NCBI GenBank assembly: GCA_026874595.1
Contig: CM049307.1
Span: forward strand, 44,462,362 to 44,526,361
DNA length: 64,000 bases
Origin: Sipunculus nudus
Lineage: Eukaryota > Annelida > Sipuncula > Golfingiida > Sipunculidae
Direction of reading: 5' to 3'
Shown here: piece by piece, positions 60,407-64,000 of the stretch
Position numbering within the stretch: the stretch's first letter is position 1
How the letters are laid out: the number at the start of each line of letters is the position of its first letter
Notes under the pieces: model-generated
What the model was told of the DNA's origin: nothing
What the model saw: only the letters and a program-made list of their open reading frames with translations
Database searches by the model: none
Made by a program: the position numbers and the translations under genes

Positions 60407-61685
60407 ATAAAAATGATGTAATAAAAAATGAGGATCTAATGCAAAACATTTTTTCATTATTTTCCTGCCTCTGCAGAATGGGAAATAAGGCTTTGGTTGT
60501 CATGTGTATATGCAGGGGTGTTGTAATTTCACCATTCCCCCTCCCCTACCGTTGATTACTTGCACCTGTGCACTTGGACATTAGTTTCATTGCAAACAAA
60601 AGTAAAGTTTATTTAATTTAAAAAATATTAGTATTAGAAAAATCTAATTTAAACATATTCTTGCCTCTGGAGATTGGTGATCAGCTCTGTCTGTCCATCA
60701 TCTCTTATTAACATTTAATATATATCAATTTTGATCTTTTTTCCTACAAGCACTTTTGAAATAACACTCATATCCTGCATGTATGCATATGGATTTAAGC
60801 TATTTAAGTCTGAAATGTTAAAAATAAAATATGTGTGAGCTAATTGAAACTTCATATATTATTTTTCTGCCTCAGCAGAATGGGAGATAGTGATCAGCTT
60901 TGTTTACCTACAAGTCTGTCCGCCCATTTTTAAATATTCAGTAATGGTGAATGAATTTTTTTTTATCTTGTAAGCATCGTTGAATTAAGTGAATATCCTG
61001 ATTGTATATATATAGAGATGTTTTAACTCCCATCACCCCCCCCCCCCCCCCACCAAGTCTTTGCACCTGTGGACTGGAGACATTTATTATATTGCAACTG
61101 TATACATTAAAAAAAAAAAAAATATATATATATTTAATAATATATTATTAAAAATATATTCAATGGAACAAATGTGTAAATTGCTGAACTTATTAAAAAG
61201 CCAACCAATGATAATGGTAAATATATATAGATCTTATAAAAAAACTGCTCGCGTGCTTCAGTTTCAACATTAGGAAATGCATGGCTTGGTCACAAAATAT
61301 TATTTACAACAATTTCTTACTCATCAACACAAACCAATACTATCAACCAACCATGGCCTACCTTTTCTACCTTTAAGGTCAACTTCAGCTGAGCACTGTG
61401 ACCCATGGTTCCCTTAACTTTTTTTACATATTCTGTTATCTTTAAGGTATCTTTTTCAGGTGCTAATCCCGGGGGGGGGGGGGCCTATGCTCTCAAACAC
61501 CAATATTTTTTAGACCAGTTTTAAACAATGACAGGTTAATTGCTTGGAATTATTACCAAATTTTTATCTACACTAGGCGTTGAAACCCCCTGCAAAAAAA
61601 TACTGGATCTGTGCCTGCTTATTAATTAACCTAAAACCTAATAATTAAAACCAAAAATTTTTGTAACAATATTTAAATTTGAGTA

Positions 61686-61900
61686 CGGGCTGGGTTCAGT
61701 TTACTACCGCCGGGCCATTACTGGGCCAGAACCAGTTAAGGCTGGGTTAAGTATAATACTGCTGGGCCATTACTGGGCCAGAACTAGTTAAGGCTGGGTT
61801 AAGTATAATACTGCTGGGCCATTACTGGGCCGTTACCGGTTTAGGCTGGGTTAAATATAATACTGCTGGGCCAATACTGGGTCGTTACTGGCTAGTATTG
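61686..61900 (+). repeat. 52-bp tandem repeat, about four copies
   Basis: GCTGGGTTAAGTATAATACT with GGGCCATTACTGGGCC recurs at 61741, 61793 and 61845, exactly 52 bp apart. It lies inside the right end of the 5.8-kb element. Confidence 0.9.
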
Positions 61901-62425
61901 GTTGAGTACCGGCTTACGGTACTGGGCCAATTCAACCCCAATGTGCAAAATTGTACTGGGCCAATACAGGCCAACACAATTGGGCCAATGCTTCTGAATG
62001 AATTGGCCCTGTATTGGGCCAGTACCACAATGTTGACTGGGCGTAGACTCACCGCCGGGTGAATGTGTTACGCAAAATGTAACAAACGTCCGAGTCACAG
62101 GCTGACACTGACAGATCTTAAGACGAAACCGCAACACTCTTAAATTAATGTTTCAACAGTTTATTGTGCAAACCATAACAAAACCATGCAGGTGTTTATA
62201 GATGGTGAACGAAATATATAATATAATAAATAAATCATACGTTTAACTACATTTACCGAAAAAAAAAATCACAATCACCATTAATAGTTGATAGGCCTAG
62301 ACCCAATTTACGTGACATGCACAAATAAAAGTTGTTTATTTCTCTGCAATCAAACAAAAATCAAATGCATTTGCAATTGCAAATAGTCCACAGTCTCCTT
62401 TTTTTCTTTTTTTTTTTAAACACCA

Positions 62426-62431
62426 TTTATT
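62426..62431 (-). terminator. Poly(A) signal of the LINE
   Basis: AATAAA followed about 9 nt later by an A-rich tail on the minus strand. Confidence 0.75.
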
Positions 62432-62648
62432 GCAAGAACATATGGCAATATGTATCAGTAATCCTCAGCATCAGAGTACTCATACATATGATCATGATTT
62501 TACAAAGACTCCCATCAGGGTTACCACATGATCAGGGTAAGCAGGGTGGTTTGTTAAAAGACATTAAGTTTTTGGTGACATCACTATATTCTCCAGTTTT
62601 TAAATCTCCGGCAGGTAGAGATAGACAAAAAAAAAACCTAATTCCTTC

Positions 62649-63530
62649 CTAACTTTTTATGGCTGTAATGAAATACTTTAATTTCTCGATATAATTACTT
62701 TTTCTAACATACTTAGTTTCTTGTAAACATTCAAGTTCAAACACTACAAAGTTCCTCAGCAACCGTTCACAGTATTTTTCTCCTTTCATTTTACATCTTG
62801 TTTTGTATTTGTATAGAGCACATGCCAAGAAAGACATATTCATTTCCATAAATTCTGTGTAGTCATTCCCATATTGATATCCAAACAAAATCAATCTCCA
62901 TTCAAGTCTACATTCAAATTTTTTTTCAAATGTATTCCACAGAAATTTAGTAGCCCTACAACTATATAAGTAAAGTTCGATATCTTCCTCTAGCTTACAA
63001 AGTGAACAGAGAGGTGAAATGGTTCTATCATTTCTACTTAACATACTGTTTGTTAGAATCAAATTATGTATTAATCGGTAATTAAATTCGGATATTCTAC
63101 TTATTTGTTGATGCTTTATTTTTTTCTTATATAGGGCCTTGAAATCAAACCCAATCATATTGTATTTCCTTTTCCAATATGTTGCAGAAACAGGCTCTTG
63201 AAATTTTTGCTTTATTAATTTTGAATAAAATAATTTACACTTAAGTTCTGATAAGCTATACATCTGACCATCTATCTGGAAATACCAGTCTCTCTGGTTC
63301 TTTTTAACATGGCCACCAATAAGGTCATTTTTATAGATGGATTCATATCTTTTTATCGTACCTTTTATAACCATATATTCACATAACCAGTTTCTCTTAC
63401 ATTTAAGACGATTATAAATTAATTCTTCAGAAACAAAATTTCCTGTTTCCGAAATGAAATCTTTAACATATATAAAACCACTATCAATCCAGTGTTGATA
63501 GTCTAAACATTTGCACCTATTCAGAAACAT
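62649..63530 (-). pseudogene. LINE ORF2 C-terminal region, second frame
   Basis: About 293 residues ending FITAIKS at the stop. It contains EFNYRLIHNLILTNS and SPLCSLCKLEEDIELYLYSC, a CxxC...C zinc-knuckle-like motif typical of the region after a LINE reverse transcriptase. It continues the frame upstream after a frameshift near 63525. Confidence 0.8.
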
Positions 63531-64000
63531 CTTGTTAAACCATGCTGATTAAGTAAATTTGATTTTTCATGATCACAAATATTTACAAATGCGCAAACTA
63601 CATCAGAGTAAAATCTTGATATATTCTCCAACCCAGTGACCTGTTTAATGTTGAAGTTACCATGCAATAAGATATTAATATCATTACATATTTGTTTTAT
63701 ACAGTTCTTACCAATATTGAACAAGGGTGAAGATGAATTAAATAATCTAGGAATCCAGTTAGCTTTCAGTGACTGTACAAACGATTCTAAATCGATCATT
63801 CTTAAGCCACCATCTTCATATTTTCCGATAATAGTATTCCTCTTAATCCTGTCTCTAGCAGACCATATAAAATTATACAATTTGCGAGTTATCTCTTTTA
63901 GTAACAAATTATCCGTTTTTAACATTGTTAGTGGCAGAATTAATTTTGGCAAAATAATAGATTTTATAACAGTTATTTTTCCTATTATTGTAAGATTACG
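63521..64000 (-). pseudogene. LINE ORF2 fragment, first frame
   Basis: The frame is open from the window edge: LTIIGKITVIKSIILPKLIL, then ITRKLYNFIWSARDRIKRN, KYEDGGLRMIDLESF and LKANWIPRL. These GK-x-V-IK, FIW, GGL and W-I-x-R landmarks are the conserved segment following LINE reverse transcriptases. A stop at 63521 and overlap with the next frame show one frameshift, so the copy is dead. Confidence 0.85.

Larger units (their letters stand above)
56208..62043. mobile_element. Candidate 5.8-kb DNA transposon bounded by inverted repeats
   Basis: CGCCCAGTCAACAT begins at 56208, and ATGTTGACTGGGCG ends at 62043. Both subterminal regions are rich in TACTGGGCCA-type repeats. No target duplication could be identified and no transposase recognised. 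Coding-like scraps include NRQRAEVLG before AG|GTAAGT at 56486 and GPVLKNSEVTQAEVEKE after CAG near 59050, which would splice in frame. The foldback element at 59.7 kb is nested inside. Superfamily is unassigned; if the ends belong together this is one old insertion. Confidence 0.5.
62399..64000 (-). mobile_element. LINE, 3' part, running off the window edge
   Basis: The minus strand carries the region C-terminal to a reverse transcriptase, a 3' UTR, AATAAA at 62431-62426 and an A-rich tail at about 62417-62399. This marks the true 3' end of a poly(A)-tailed non-LTR retrotransposon. The 5' part lies beyond 64000. An L1/Tx1-like affinity is inferred from protein motifs. Confidence 0.85.

Overview
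The window reads as AT-rich, repeat-laden nuclear DNA of an invertebrate animal, most likely a lophotrochozoan and probably a bivalve mollusc. The reasons are intron-split genes with GT-AG borders, a eukaryotic tRNA-Val, tRNA-derived SINEs, a LINE, pearl/Helitron-like elements of the kind known from bivalves, dense microsatellites, and many poly-G or poly-C tracts. No species is claimed. Coding density is very low. Most open frames are chance or repeat-driven, and the real genes had to be assembled from exons.

Three multi-exon genes can be built with consistent splice phases; every intron in all three is phase 1. (1) 9188-15404, plus strand: seven exons give a 520-residue type I membrane protein with a signal peptide, five kringle domains (one whole exon each), a transmembrane helix and a short Lys-rich tail. 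(2) 28383-26715, minus strand: five exons give a 318-residue immunoglobulin-superfamily receptor with signal peptide, two Ig domains, one transmembrane helix and a 66-residue tail carrying one ITIM-consensus tyrosine and a second YxxL motif. (3) 47140-42490, minus strand: two exons give a 225-residue secreted protein with a six-cysteine module resembling a chitin-binding (peritrophin-type) domain, a long Gly-Ser-Glu linker and a strongly basic C-terminus. An intact tRNA-Val(AAC) lies at 55329-55401.

Layout. 1-5.6 kb: an AT-rich dispersed unit, one copy of which is split by a pearl/Helitron-like element holding about five 340-bp tandem units; the empty site survives in two nearby copies. 3.7-4.1 kb: a frameshifted ORF relic. 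7.9-8.3 kb: a second relic of the same Helitron family. 9-16 kb: the kringle gene; one intron holds a 68-bp minisatellite made from the end of a kringle exon plus its splice donor. 18.8-20.9 kb: a hAT-type element with an 8-bp target duplication. 22-24.4 kb: an LTR-like repeat and a 39-bp minisatellite open in four frames. 26.7-28.4 kb: the Ig receptor. 34.8-35.1 kb: a decayed copy of the kringle locus. 36.4-37 kb: a second LTR-like copy, opposite in orientation. 42.5-47.1 kb: the chitin-binding-like gene. 48-54 kb: repeats and SINEs. 56.2-62.0 kb: a 5.8-kb segment bounded by 14-bp inverted repeats and containing a nested foldback element. 62.4-64.0 kb: the 3' half of a decayed LINE running off the window edge.

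The three genes do not form a pathway visible from sequence. All encode secreted or surface products built from phase-1 exon modules, the usual signature of exon shuffling.
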